Part shown: piece by piece, positions 24,344 through 33,040 of the stretch
Layout of the letters: each line of letters begins with the position of its first letter
Position numbering within the stretch: position 1 is the first letter of the stretch
Origin: Sporosarcina obsidiansis
GTDB lineage: Bacteria; Bacillota; Bacilli; Bacillales_A; Planococcaceae
DNA length: 39,878 bases
Direction of reading: 5' to 3'
Assembly (NCBI RefSeq): GCF_009651005.1
Contig: NZ_WHVW01000027.1
Location: forward strand, 1-39,878
Notes under the pieces: generated by a model
Database searches by the model: none
What the model was told of the DNA's origin: nothing
What the model saw: only the letters and a program-made list of their open reading frames with translations
Made by a program: the position numbers and the translations under genes

Positions 24344-24925
24344 ATGGCTAGAAGCAAAGAGTTTGACGAAAAACAAACATTAAAAAAAGCGATGGAACTT
24401 TTTTGGGAACAAGGATATGAAAAAACGTCTATGCAAGATTTAGTAAATCATATGGGCATTCATCGAAGAAGCATCTATGATACATTTGGGGACAAGCGTA
24501 CGCTGTTTCAAAGTGCTTTAACTTATTATGAAGAGTTTATTACGAACAAATTAATGTTGAGACTTGAAAATGATTTACCAATCAAACAAAAGATACGAGA
24601 AGTATTTATGTTTGTTATTAATTCAAGAGTAGATAATGATTATCCCAAAGGGTGTCTGACTGTTAACACAGCCGTCGAATTATCATTGTTAGACGAAGAA
24701 GTTGCCCAAATAATCACAGATATGTTCAGTAGAACAGAAAATCTTTTTTACAATCTACTGATACAAGGACAGAATAAAGGTGAAATCTCAATTGAACATA
24801 ACCCTGAGTTACTCTCCCTTTATCTTAACAACACCCTGGTAGGTCTGAGGGTCTTAGTAAAAACCAATTACGGCTCAAAAAATATAGAAAGCATTATTGA
24901 TCTGACACTTTCAGTGCTGGATTAG
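24344..24925 (+). CDS. TetR/AcrR-family regulator, NemR-like
   Basis: 193 residues. The DNA-binding domain occupies residues 9-56 (TLKKAMELFWEQGYEKTSMQDLVNHMGIHRRSIYDTFGDKRTLF). Cys104 in YPKGCLTVNTAVEL is the only cysteine and sits where NemR of E. coli has its electrophile-sensing Cys106 (in a similar GCL context, from memory). The ATG at 24344 follows GGAGGAG; an upstream in-frame start at 24326 lies in the operator. Palindromes before this gene and before the hydrolase gene imply control of itself and of the downstream hydrolase, ene-reductase and MDR genes. Confidence 0.9.
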   Translation: MARSKEFDEKQTLKKAMELFWEQGYEKTSMQDLVNHMGIHRRSIYDTFGDKRTLFQSALTYYEEFITNKLMLRLENDLPIKQKIREVFMFVINSRVDNDYPKGCLTVNTAVELSLLDEEVAQIITDMFSRTENLFYNLLIQGQNKGEISIEHNPELLSLYLNNTLVGLRVLVKTNYGSKNIESIIDLTLSVLD

Positions 24926-24944
24926 CTTTCTTTTCACCCTTTTT

Positions 24945-24958
24945 AGAACGATCATTCT
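24945..24958. promoter_or_regulatory. TetR operator before the hydrolase/OYE operon
   Basis: AGAACGATCATTCT, flanked by TTTTT and AAAAAG, is a near-perfect palindrome in the 100-bp gap between tetR and the hydrolase gene. It shares half-sites AGAAyG/CrTTCT with 24313-24326. Confidence 0.6.
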
Positions 24959-25025
24959 AAAAAGTTGTCGTGCAACTAATTTATTATAAAAAATTAAGAA
25001 CTCAATGTTCGAAGGAGAAACTCAA

Positions 25026-25874
25026 ATGACAACATTTACTATCCCATCCGAATCAGAATTTATTAAAGTTGAAGATACTAGTTATGCTTATAGAAGGTTT
25101 GGTGAAAAAACAGGAGTACCAGTCGTATTTCTAGTTCATTTTAGAGGAACGATGGAAAACTGGGATCCTGATATGGTTGCTCCAATAGCGAAAGAACGTC
25201 CAGTTATTCTATTTGATAACAAAGGGGTTGGTGAGACGAATGGACAAACACCTGTTACGATAGCTGAGATGGCAAAAGATGCAGGAACATTTATTAAAGC
25301 ACTTGGATTAAATCAAATCGATCTTCTCGGTTTTTCAATTGGTGGAATGATAGCGCAAGAATTGGCATTACAAGAAGGAAATTTGATTAGACGAATCATC
25401 ATGGCAGGTACTGGACCTGAATCTGGAATTAATCCAAAACTAGAAATCTTGGAAAGAATGAATCGACACGGTGGGAATGCAAAAGATGCTTTGGATGACT
25501 TCATGTATTTCTTCTACCGTTCAACTGAAACAAGTAAAGCTGCGGGAATGGCATCTTTACAAAGGATTACCAATCAAAAAAAGGTGGAAAGTTCTGACCA
25601 AGTACAACAAGCCCAATTAAAGGCTCTTGCAAAGTGGTCTCAACCCAAAGTCAATAATGATTACAATTGGTTACAGAACATTAAACACCCTGTGCTTGTT
25701 ACGAATGGTATAAACGACGTTATGGTTCCAACCCAAAATAGTTATATTTTAGCTGAGCACTTACCAAAAGCACAACTCATTATATATCCTGATTCTGGTC
25801 ACGGACACCTATTCCAATTTCCAGAATTATTTGCCCATAATGTTAATTCATTCCTGAATTCAACATCTCTATAA
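25026..25874 (+). CDS. Alpha/beta-fold hydrolase
   Basis: 282 residues. The nucleophile elbow is GFSIGG with Ser104, Asp231 lies in GINDVMVP, and the histidine is His259 or His261 in DSGHGHLFQF. The oxyanion-hole segment reads VHFRGTMENWD instead of the common HGG/HGFP. DNKGVGETNG is a typical strand-4 region. It could be an esterase, lactonase or haloperoxidase-like hydrolase; the substrate is unknown. The ATG at 25026 is preferred because GAAGGAG lies within the longer frame from 25005. It is followed after 33 bp by the Old Yellow Enzyme gene, in one operon. Confidence 0.9.
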   Translation: MTTFTIPSESEFIKVEDTSYAYRRFGEKTGVPVVFLVHFRGTMENWDPDMVAPIAKERPVILFDNKGVGETNGQTPVTIAEMAKDAGTFIKALGLNQIDLLGFSIGGMIAQELALQEGNLIRRIIMAGTGPESGINPKLEILERMNRHGGNAKDALDDFMYFFYRSTETSKAAGMASLQRITNQKKVESSDQVQQAQLKALAKWSQPKVNNDYNWLQNIKHPVLVTNGINDVMVPTQNSYILAEHLPKAQLIIYPDSGHGHLFQFPELFAHNVNSFLNSTSL

Positions 25875-25907
25875 AAAATTGATAACGATTAAAAAGGAGG
25901 AAGTTAT

Positions 25908-26969
25908 ATGAGCAAGTTATTTGAACCATTCAGAATTGGAAATATAGAACTAAAAAACCGTTTAGGTATGGCACCAATGACAAGGAGTAGAGCACTGCCA
26001 GATGGTACACCAAGTGATTTGGCAGCAGAGTATTATAGCCAACGTGCATCTGTTGGTTTAATAATAAGTGAGGGTACTCAACCCTCAGAGGATGGTCAGG
26101 GATATTCTAATACACCTGGTATTTATACAGAGGCACACATTGAGGGGTGGAAAAAGGTAACATCAAAGGTGCATAACGAAGGAGGACGAATCTTTGTTCA
26201 ACTTATGCATGTAGGCCGTGTTTCACATCCTGACAATACGCCTCATCATCGTCAAGCTGTTGCTCCTTCGGCTATTGCGCCTAATATAGAAATATTTACA
26301 GCTCAAGGGATTAAGGAGATTCCTACACCTAGAGCACTGAGCGAAGGAGAAATAAAGGACGTTATAAATGAGTTTCGCTTAGCAGCACGAGCAGCGGTAG
26401 AAGCTGGTGCAGATGGGGTTGAAATCCACGGAGCAAATGGTTACCTCATTCAACAGTTCTTAAGTGAAAATGCTAATCAACGTCATGATGAGTACGGTGG
26501 AACGATTGAAAATCGCTCGCGATTTGCCATTGAAGTAGCCAAAGCAGTTGTTAATGAGATTGGTCCAGAACGAACAGGCATACGCTTCTCTCCACAAGGA
26601 ACACTAAATGGAATAGAAGAGGGAGAAAGAAGTAGTGAAATGTACCGTTATTTAATCACCGAGTTAGATAAGCTCAATCTTGCTTATCTCCACATCATGC
26701 ACTTAGGAAACGAACAATTATTACAAGATATCCGACAACTTTGGTCGCAAGCACTTCTTGTTAACCGAGCAGGGCGTACTTTAGACCAACTCACGGTAGA
26801 CTTGGATAATGAAGTTGCGGACGTTATAACTGTAGGGACATGGATGATAGCAAATCCAGACTTGGTAGAGCGATTGAAATTGAAAGCGTCCTTGAATACG
26901 CCCGATAGAAATACCATTTATGCAGGAGGAGCGGAAGGGTATACAGATTATCCATTCTTAAAAGAATAA
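25908..26969 (+). CDS. Old Yellow Enzyme family alkene reductase (NADH:flavin oxidoreductase)
   Basis: 353 residues, FMN-binding TIM barrel. Signatures are LKNRLGMAPMTRSRA (residues 16-30), VQLMHVGRVSHP, VEIHGANGYLIQQFLSENANQRHDEYGGTIENRSRF with the His and Asn that bind the carbonyl of the substrate, and GIRFSPQGT. It resembles NemA/XenB/OPR-type ene-reductases, which reduce activated C=C bonds, nitro esters and quinone-like electrophiles with NAD(P)H. AAAGGAGG precedes the ATG. Association with a NemR-like TetR strengthens an electrophile-detoxification role. Confidence 0.95.
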   Translation: MSKLFEPFRIGNIELKNRLGMAPMTRSRALPDGTPSDLAAEYYSQRASVGLIISEGTQPSEDGQGYSNTPGIYTEAHIEGWKKVTSKVHNEGGRIFVQLMHVGRVSHPDNTPHHRQAVAPSAIAPNIEIFTAQGIKEIPTPRALSEGEIKDVINEFRLAARAAVEAGADGVEIHGANGYLIQQFLSENANQRHDEYGGTIENRSRFAIEVAKAVVNEIGPERTGIRFSPQGTLNGIEEGERSSEMYRYLITELDKLNLAYLHIMHLGNEQLLQDIRQLWSQALLVNRAGRTLDQLTVDLDNEVADVITVGTWMIANPDLVERLKLKASLNTPDRNTIYAGGAEGYTDYPFLKE

Positions 26970-27121
26970 AACAGGCAAGGTTTAACAGTTAACGAAATTG
27001 GCAAAAAATTTTATATTTATAATGGTGTTTTAGGATACACAGACTATCAATGAAAGAAATAAGCGAATGATAAAATTCCATCAATGTAAGAGTTGGTGGT
27101 TTTTTTAAGGAGATGAAGAAT

Positions 27122-28123
27122 ATGAAAGCTGCACAAATACAAAAGTACTCAAAAAAAATTGAAGCACAGATTGTTGATATTCCTATACCAAGCATTAAAG
27201 ATAACGAAGTACTAGTAAAGGTAAAAGTTGCTGCAGTAAATCCGCTTGAAATATTAAATATTACAGGAAGTGTAAAACTAATTCAAGATTATGAAATGCC
27301 TCTTATATTAGGAAATGAACTTACAGGGATTATTGAAAAAGTTGGTAATAATGTACAGGGTTTTAAGGTTGAAGATCCTATTTATACAAGACTCTCTATT
27401 GAAAAAATTGGGGCATTTGCAGAATATGTTGCAGTTGATGCTAAGGATATATGGCATTTGCCGAAAAATTTAGATTTCGTTACTGGAGCTGGTGTACCTT
27501 TAACTGGTTTGACGGCATATCAAGCCTTAATAGAAGAGTTAGAGGCGAAAAAGGGTCAAACAGTGTTTATTCCTGGAGGCTCGGGAAGTTTTGGCCAAAT
27601 GGCTGTTCCTATAGCTAAAGAAATGGGATTAAAGGTTATTGTTTCTGGTAGTTCTTCCGCTAAAGAAAGAACGCTGAATGCCGGTGCAGATCAGTATATT
27701 GATTATAAATTAGAAAATTACTGGGAAATGTTAGACGAAGTTGATTTTGTAATCGATACGCTAGGTGCTGATGAATTCGAACGTGAGTTGTCCATTATAA
27801 AACCAGGTGGTCGCTTACTAAGCCTTCGTACCGGACCAAATAAACAGTTTGCAGTTGATCAAGGTCTTCCTAAATGGAAGCAAATTCTTTTTGGAATAGT
27901 TGGAGCGAAATTTGATAAGAAAGCAAAGAAAAAGGGTGTTCAGTATCGCTTCATTTTCGTAAGAGCTGATGGAAAACAGTTAGAAAAAATTACTAAAATC
28001 ATTGAAGAAAACAATATTATTCCAGCTATTGATCCTACCAATTTTACAATCGAGGACATTAATGATGCACTGAATTTAGTGGCAAATGGACATACAAAAG
28101 GAAAAGTAGTTATCAAATTTTAA
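27122..28123 (+). CDS. NAD(P)H-dependent quinone oxidoreductase-like MDR protein
   Basis: 333 residues of the medium-chain dehydrogenase/reductase family. The GroES-like N-terminus has VKVAAVNPLEILNITG and LGNELTGIIEKVGNNVQGFKVEDPIY; the Rossmann motif is VFIPGGSGSFGQMAVPIAKEMG (about 148-169). Structural zinc cysteines are absent, as in quinone or enone reductases. The ATG at 27122 is nine bases after AAGGAG, whereas ATG 27113 touches it. A 150-bp gap separates it from the OYE gene; co-regulation is likely but a separate promoter is possible. Two terminator-like hairpins follow. Confidence 0.92.
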   Translation: MKAAQIQKYSKKIEAQIVDIPIPSIKDNEVLVKVKVAAVNPLEILNITGSVKLIQDYEMPLILGNELTGIIEKVGNNVQGFKVEDPIYTRLSIEKIGAFAEYVAVDAKDIWHLPKNLDFVTGAGVPLTGLTAYQALIEELEAKKGQTVFIPGGSGSFGQMAVPIAKEMGLKVIVSGSSSAKERTLNAGADQYIDYKLENYWEMLDEVDFVIDTLGADEFERELSIIKPGGRLLSLRTGPNKQFAVDQGLPKWKQILFGIVGAKFDKKAKKKGVQYRFIFVRADGKQLEKITKIIEENNIIPAIDPTNFTIEDINDALNLVANGHTKGKVVIKF

Positions 28124-28220
28124 AAGTAAGTAGGAGGAGGCGAATTAGCAATTACTCATCTCACTAGTCAAAAAACAATGGAATTAAAAAAGGGTTTTAA
28201 GGGGTTATTTCGCATAGGGC

Positions 28221-28252
28221 GCGATTGCTGAACAATGAGCAGTCGCTTTTTT
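28221..28252 (+). terminator. Intrinsic terminator downstream of the MDR gene
   Basis: GCGATTGCT (28221-28229) pairs with AGCAGTCGC (28238-28246, one mismatch), followed by six T. Confidence 0.75.
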
Positions 28253-28302
28253 AATAGTTGTATCCGAATAGTTCTATAAATAATGGGATGAAAATAATTA
28301 AG

Positions 28303-28342
28303 AAACCCGGCTAATCTTCTCCTGTGAAAGTAGCTGGGTTTT
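28303..28342. terminator. Second hairpin, possible terminator
   Basis: AAACCCGGCTA (28303-28313) and TAGCTGGGTTT (28331-28341) pair over 11 bp with one mismatch and a 17-base loop. The rest of the 548-bp gap 28124-28671 holds only the promoter at 28580. Confidence 0.5.
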
Positions 28343-28579
28343 AAAGTTATATGTGCAAAACAGCACTTAAAAAAGGTGCAAAATAAACCCTAAATTGACC
28401 TAAAAGGCTAAGTCTAATATTGCTTAATTCTTAAGGGGGGATACAAAGTGCCCGGTAAACCTCTATTCAAAAACCTCCAAAAGACCCCTCATTTAAAATA
28501 TTCATCAAACAATTCTCCTAACATCCCTATATCAGTATATTTTTTATATTTACTATATTTTTTATCTTCAAAAAACTTA

Positions 28580-28609
28580 TTGACTCTTTGTTGTTATTTG
28601 TTCTATACT
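28580..28609 (+). promoter_or_regulatory. Sigma-A type promoter of the symporter/amidohydrolase operon
   Basis: TTGACT (28580-28585) and TATACT (28604-28609) are 18 bp apart, about 60 bp before the DUF3311 start. Confidence 0.7.
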
Positions 28610-28671
28610 AATTTTCAACTGGTACGGACGTCACGATGTATCAAGGTAAATTGAAGTAAGGAGGAGAGAAG

Positions 28672-28884
28672 ATGAAACTTAAGACAGCACTAAATGTGTT
28701 AATCGGTTTGATTATTCCGTTTGTTGGGGTGATCGGGGGGATTGTCATTTTCAGAAACTCAGAACAGTTTGTGTTAGGGTTTCCCATCTTGTACTTTTGG
28801 ATGTTTTTATGGTTTGTTTTGACGACTGTTTGCATTTCATTGTCATGGCATTTCTTTGATAGACACGAAATAGAAGTAGATTGA
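28672..28884 (+). CDS. DUF3311 small membrane protein (YhjC-like)
   Basis: 70 residues with two membrane helices (residues 8-27 and 36-60) and a short charged tail (FFDRHEIEVD). The GFPILYFWMFLWFVLTTVCI segment is typical of DUF3311. Such proteins are encoded directly before an SSS-family symporter (the yhjC-yhjB arrangement of Bacillus), and a small-subunit or assembly role is inferred. GGAGGAG precedes the ATG. The symporter gene starts 18 bp later. Confidence 0.88.
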   Translation: MKLKTALNVLIGLIIPFVGVIGGIVIFRNSEQFVLGFPILYFWMFLWFVLTTVCISLSWHFFDRHEIEVD

Positions 28885-28902
28885 GAAAGGTGGATGTTAT
28901 AG

Positions 28903-30312
28903 ATGGCAATTGTAATATTTAGTGGTATTTTACTATTTTCTTTATATTTAGCGGTTCGATCTTCCGGAAAAGCGAAAAAAGGAAATATGGAGGATTACTT
29001 AGTTGGAGGACGTTCATTCAATGGTTTCATTCTTTTCTTTTTAGCAATAGGAGAAGTATACAGCATAGGAACGATCATTGGGTTTCCGGGCGGTATTTAT
29101 GCAAAGGGAGTTGGTTATGGACTTTGGTTCTTAGGTTATATTTTATTGGCGTACCCAATTGGTTATTTCTTAGCTCCACTAATCTGGCGTGCAGGTAAAA
29201 GATATAACGCAATGACAGCCCCAGATTTATTTAAGAGTCACTTTAAAAGCAGACCATTAGAGTTAATTGTCGCGTGTTCGTATCTACTTTTCCTCATTCC
29301 ATGGGGACAATTACAATTTGAAGGACTAAATGTTGCCTTAAATGCATTAGGATTTAATCTGTCTCCTAGTATTGCCGTCTTTATAGCTGGTGTAATCGCT
29401 TACTTATACATATCCGTTTCTGGGGTGAAAGCACCCGCTATTATTTCAATACTAAAAGATATTTTGTTATTTGCAGCCATCATTATTGTAGGCGTAGCTG
29501 CATTTAGAAACTTAGATGGAGTGCATAATTTGTTTTCAGCAGCAAAATCGCATGGTGCCTCTTTATCTTTTACTAATACGGGGGACTTAACGTTTTCTAT
29601 TACTACCATTATTTTTCAAGCAGTTGCATTTTACTGTTTGCCATTTATCGTCACCGTTGTATTTACTAGTAAGTCTGAAAAAACGATTAAGCGTGCTCAA
29701 CGATTTATGCCTCTTTACATGTTGATGTATCCATTCTTAATTGCGTCATCTTACTTTGCTTTAGTGGGTCTTCCTAACATCGACAATCCAAACCATGCAT
29801 TTATTGCAACGGCAGTCGAATTATTACCTTCTTGGGTTGTTGGATTAGTTGCTGCAGGTGCTGCCTTATCAGGATTATTGGTACTTGCTATTACATCTCT
29901 AGTAGTGGGGGGTATCTTTACTCGTAATCTTATGCCAAGTATTCCTGAAAATAAACAAAGAAAGTGGTCTCAGTTTGTCGTCATAGGGTACCTACTCATC
30001 TCTATGGTACTAACTGTTGGAATGCCAAGTTTGATGCTTCATCTTATTAATACCGCTTATTTCGGGTTCGGACAAATATTACCAGGGCTTTTGGCCATTT
30101 TATTTTCTAAGAGCGCCACAGCTAAAGGAGTGGGAGCAGGGATTATTGCAGGAACTGTCATCGCGTTGACTCTTCAGTTTACTGGCATGAGTGTATTCTC
30201 GATGAATAACGGACTAGTTGCATTGTTTTTCAACTTTGTTGTAACCATTGTTGTTAGTTTGATGACCACAAATAAAGTTCAATTACTCACACCAATGGTG
30301 AACTCAAAGTGA
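28903..30312 (+). CDS. Sodium:solute symporter (SSS family, YhjB-like)
   Basis: 469 residues with about 13 membrane helices. KKGNMEDYLVGGRSFNGFILFFLAIGEVYSIGTIIGFPGGIYAKG near the N-terminus is the SSS signature (the YLVGGRS motif). TAPDLFKSHFKSRPLE matches the conserved loop after helix 2. It takes up a small organic solute with Na+; substrate unknown. The neighbouring amidohydrolase suggests an amide or carbamate-like compound. Second gene of a four-gene operon. Confidence 0.93.
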   Translation: MAIVIFSGILLFSLYLAVRSSGKAKKGNMEDYLVGGRSFNGFILFFLAIGEVYSIGTIIGFPGGIYAKGVGYGLWFLGYILLAYPIGYFLAPLIWRAGKRYNAMTAPDLFKSHFKSRPLELIVACSYLLFLIPWGQLQFEGLNVALNALGFNLSPSIAVFIAGVIAYLYISVSGVKAPAIISILKDILLFAAIIIVGVAAFRNLDGVHNLFSAAKSHGASLSFTNTGDLTFSITTIIFQAVAFYCLPFIVTVVFTSKSEKTIKRAQRFMPLYMLMYPFLIASSYFALVGLPNIDNPNHAFIATAVELLPSWVVGLVAAGAALSGLLVLAITSLVVGGIFTRNLMPSIPENKQRKWSQFVVIGYLLISMVLTVGMPSLMLHLINTAYFGFGQILPGLLAILFSKSATAKGVGAGIIAGTVIALTLQFTGMSVFSMNNGLVALFFNFVVTIVVSLMTTNKVQLLTPMVNSK

Positions 30313-30352
30313 GTGAGCACTAATTATTGTATGAATTTAGGATGTGGGTAGT

Positions 30353-31306
30353 ATGCAGCTAGGAGTTGTATTTAATTCAATCACTTTAATTGGCATGATG
30401 ATCGTAATTGGTGTAGCACTTGCCCGCGTTACACCAATTAATGAAAGTACGAAGAAAACGTACACATTGCTTATTGTGAATGTAGCTATGCCTTGTATTA
30501 TTCTTTCTAGTATCTTTAAAGTTACCATTGATCAATCGATGTTGAGGAATATTGGGATCGTATTGATCCTTTCTGTGGTCATTAATACAGTAGGGATTGC
30601 AATTGGATGGATCTTTGCTTCTTCATTTTCTAAAAGTCGGCGGCTTCGTCAAGAGATTGCTCTTTTATCTGGACTAGGGAATACGGGTTTCATCGGAATT
30701 CCTTTATGCGCTGCTATACTCGGACCTGAAGGTGCACTTTATGCAGCTATTTTTGATGCCGGAGTAGATATCGTGATTTGGACAGTAGGGGTAATGATCT
30801 TAAAAAATTCATATGCATTCTCACTAGCTAATGTAAAATCGCTTATTAATATTCCTGTTATTTCCATAGTTATTGGCTTATTGTGCGCATTTATCAATTA
30901 TCGACCACCTGAAATCTTCATTGATTTATCTAACCAGTTGGCTGCGCTCGCTTCGCCTCTTGCCATGTTCTATATTGGGTTACTCATCATGTCGAGGAGC
31001 GAGAATGCAGATGCCATCAAAACAACGAATGGAAATCTCTTTTCGCCTATTTTTTCGAAACTCGTTGTATTACCAATGATCACACTTTCAATTATTAGTA
31101 TATTACCAATTCAACTGGATGCTATGACAAATAAAGTGCTACTCATCCAAGCGATGATGCCATCTCTCACACTAGCTTCCATATTATTTACAAAACACTC
31201 GAAAGATGATGTGTTTGGAGCGTTTGCGACCATTATGTCAACATTACTTTCGCTAGTGACCATCCCATCGTTGATCTTGTTATTCATTAAGTTTAAATAC
31301 ATGTGA
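30353..31306 (+). CDS. AEC-family transporter (auxin efflux carrier type)
   Basis: 317 residues and about ten membrane helices arranged as two inverted halves. Each half has the family's helix-breaking motif: VNVAMPCIILSSI (N-half) and IQAMMPSLTLASIL (C-half). GLGNTGFIGIPLCAAILGPEG is also typical. AEC carriers move organic acids such as malate or malonate, or other small anions. A GTG at 30344 lies only two bases after AGGA; the ATG at 30353 is preferred, but not with certainty. Ten bp from the amidohydrolase gene; it may export the product or import a co-substrate. Confidence 0.9.
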   Translation: MQLGVVFNSITLIGMMIVIGVALARVTPINESTKKTYTLLIVNVAMPCIILSSIFKVTIDQSMLRNIGIVLILSVVINTVGIAIGWIFASSFSKSRRLRQEIALLSGLGNTGFIGIPLCAAILGPEGALYAAIFDAGVDIVIWTVGVMILKNSYAFSLANVKSLINIPVISIVIGLLCAFINYRPPEIFIDLSNQLAALASPLAMFYIGLLIMSRSENADAIKTTNGNLFSPIFSKLVVLPMITLSIISILPIQLDAMTNKVLLIQAMMPSLTLASILFTKHSKDDVFGAFATIMSTLLSLVTIPSLILLFIKFKYM

Positions 31307-31316
31307 GGAGAATTTT

Positions 31317-32987
31317 ATGATAAAAATAGACAAACTTTTTATGAATGCGAATGTCGTAACGATCGATAAAGATAATAGCCGTGCGAATGTCGTTGGCTCG
31401 TACAAGGGGATAATTACAGGAGTATGGACAAATGAAGAGTTTGATTCTGTAAAAGAAGATCTTCAAAATAGTGAAGATGTGATTGTTCATGATTTAGAAG
31501 GAAAGACTCTTATGCCAGGTTTTATTGATACACATAATCACTTACTGATGTATGCCTTGAATAAAAATCAGGTGGACTGTTCTTCACCAAAAAATGAAGG
31601 AATCGATGATATTCTAAATAATCTTCGGACGTATCGTGACGCACATTCAGATGATAGTTGGATTATTGGGTACGGGTATGATGATACCTTGCTATCAGAG
31701 AATAGACATCCTACTCGTCATGATTTAGATAAAGTGAGTATGGATCGTCCCATTTTTATTAAACATATTTCCAATCATTTAGCGGTCGCAAACTCGTATG
31801 CCTTACAGCTTGCTGGACTTGATGAATCCGTGCAGAATCCGGAAGGTGGTCATTTTGGTAGAGAAGAGGACAACTCGTTAAATGGGGTACTATATGAACC
31901 CTCCGCCATGGACGTAGTGTATAAATTTGCTCCTTTACCAACGGATGAAGAAGTCGTTAAGTTAATGGGACTTGCATCGCAAGACTACTTAGCTCAAGGG
32001 ATTACGACAAGTTCTGACGCAGGTGTTGGCCTTGTATTTGGACAGCCTGAATATGATTTGCACATGGTAGCTTTAAACCAAGGAGCCAATCAATTACGGA
32101 TGCGTTTAATGATTATGTATGAGTTACTGTCAGAAGGCGGACAGTTTGAACACTATCATGCGGATGAATTACATGAGAAAATTGTCAAGGATTCCAATGG
32201 GAAAGCTAAATTAGACAGTGCAAAATTATTCCAAGATGGCTCGATTCAAGGATTGACGGGCGCATTACGTGAACCCTACTATTGTGATGAGACATTAACC
32301 GGTGACTTAATTTTACACCAAGACACTTTAAACGCTTATGTGTTGGATTTTCACAATCGTGGGTACCGTGTTACGACGCATGGGAATGGAGATCGTGCAA
32401 TCGGCTCAATTATCGAAGCTTATAAACACGCCCTCCAGTCCAATGAAAAAAAAGACCATCGACATCGAATTGAACACGTACAAACGGCTACCTTAGAAGA
32501 TTTACAGGAAATGAAGAATCACGATATTGCCGCTTCTTTCTTTATTAATCATGTGTATTATTGGGGAGATCGGCACAAACGAGTATTTTTAGGACCCGAA
32601 AGAGCGGAGCGAATGAATGCATGTAAGGATGCCGAAAATTTAGGCATGCTGTATACGCTACATTCAGATTGTCCAATTACCGCCATTTCACCATTATTCT
32701 CTATTTGGGCAGCTGCTAATCGGATTACACGAGAAGGTCACGTGTTAGGAGAAGCTCAAAAAATAGATGTACTAGAAGCTATTAAGACTATGACCATTTA
32801 TGGGGCACAATTGAACTTTGAAGAAGATCGGGTAGGCAGTATTGAAGTAGGGAAATTGGCTGATTTTGCTGTATTGGACCGCGATCCTACCGCCATTGAT
32901 CCAAAAGAAATTAAGGATATTTTAGTGGCTATGACGATAATAGATGGTGAAGTCGTGTATGAAAAGAAACGAACTGCCATAAAATAG
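31317..32987 (+). CDS. YtcJ-like metal-dependent amidohydrolase
   Basis: 556 residues. The composite beta-sandwich start is followed by the metal motif LMPGFIDTHNHLLM (about residues 66-79; here HNH in place of HxH/HAH), then the inserted YtcJ region. RVTTHGNGDRAIGSIIEAYKHAL and HRHRIEHVQTATLEDL supply further metal-site histidines, and LHSDCPITAISPLFSIWAA the final aspartate. Relatives include N-substituted formamide deformylase; the exact amide or carbamate substrate is unknown. GAGGAG precedes the ATG. Last gene of the operon, ended by a bidirectional terminator. Confidence 0.92.
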   Translation: MIKIDKLFMNANVVTIDKDNSRANVVGSYKGIITGVWTNEEFDSVKEDLQNSEDVIVHDLEGKTLMPGFIDTHNHLLMYALNKNQVDCSSPKNEGIDDILNNLRTYRDAHSDDSWIIGYGYDDTLLSENRHPTRHDLDKVSMDRPIFIKHISNHLAVANSYALQLAGLDESVQNPEGGHFGREEDNSLNGVLYEPSAMDVVYKFAPLPTDEEVVKLMGLASQDYLAQGITTSSDAGVGLVFGQPEYDLHMVALNQGANQLRMRLMIMYELLSEGGQFEHYHADELHEKIVKDSNGKAKLDSAKLFQDGSIQGLTGALREPYYCDETLTGDLILHQDTLNAYVLDFHNRGYRVTTHGNGDRAIGSIIEAYKHALQSNEKKDHRHRIEHVQTATLEDLQEMKNHDIAASFFINHVYYWGDRHKRVFLGPERAERMNACKDAENLGMLYTLHSDCPITAISPLFSIWAAANRITREGHVLGEAQKIDVLEAIKTMTIYGAQLNFEEDRVGSIEVGKLADFAVLDRDPTAIDPKEIKDILVAMTIIDGEVVYEKKRTAIK

Positions 32988-32996
32988 GGGATAAAA

Positions 32997-33040
32997 AAGA
33001 AGACTCCGCAGGTACTAAACTCGGCGAGTCTTCTTTTATT
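32997..33040. terminator. Bidirectional terminator between amidohydrolase and gntR
   Basis: GAAGACTC (from 32999) pairs with GAGTCTTC (33026-33033). T-rich sequence follows on the plus strand, and poly-T also follows on the minus strand (AAAAAAG at 32993-32999). Confidence 0.8.

Noticed and set aside
25005..25025. Upstream ATG of the hydrolase gene adding MFEGETQ
   Set aside because: The GAAGGAG ribosome site lies inside this extension, so the ATG at 25026 is the real start.
28448..28654. 68-residue plus-strand frame with a GTG start after AAGGGGGG
   Set aside because: It runs through the TTGACT-18-TATACT promoter of the downstream operon, has biased low-complexity composition and resembles no protein; a good ribosome-like site alone is not enough.
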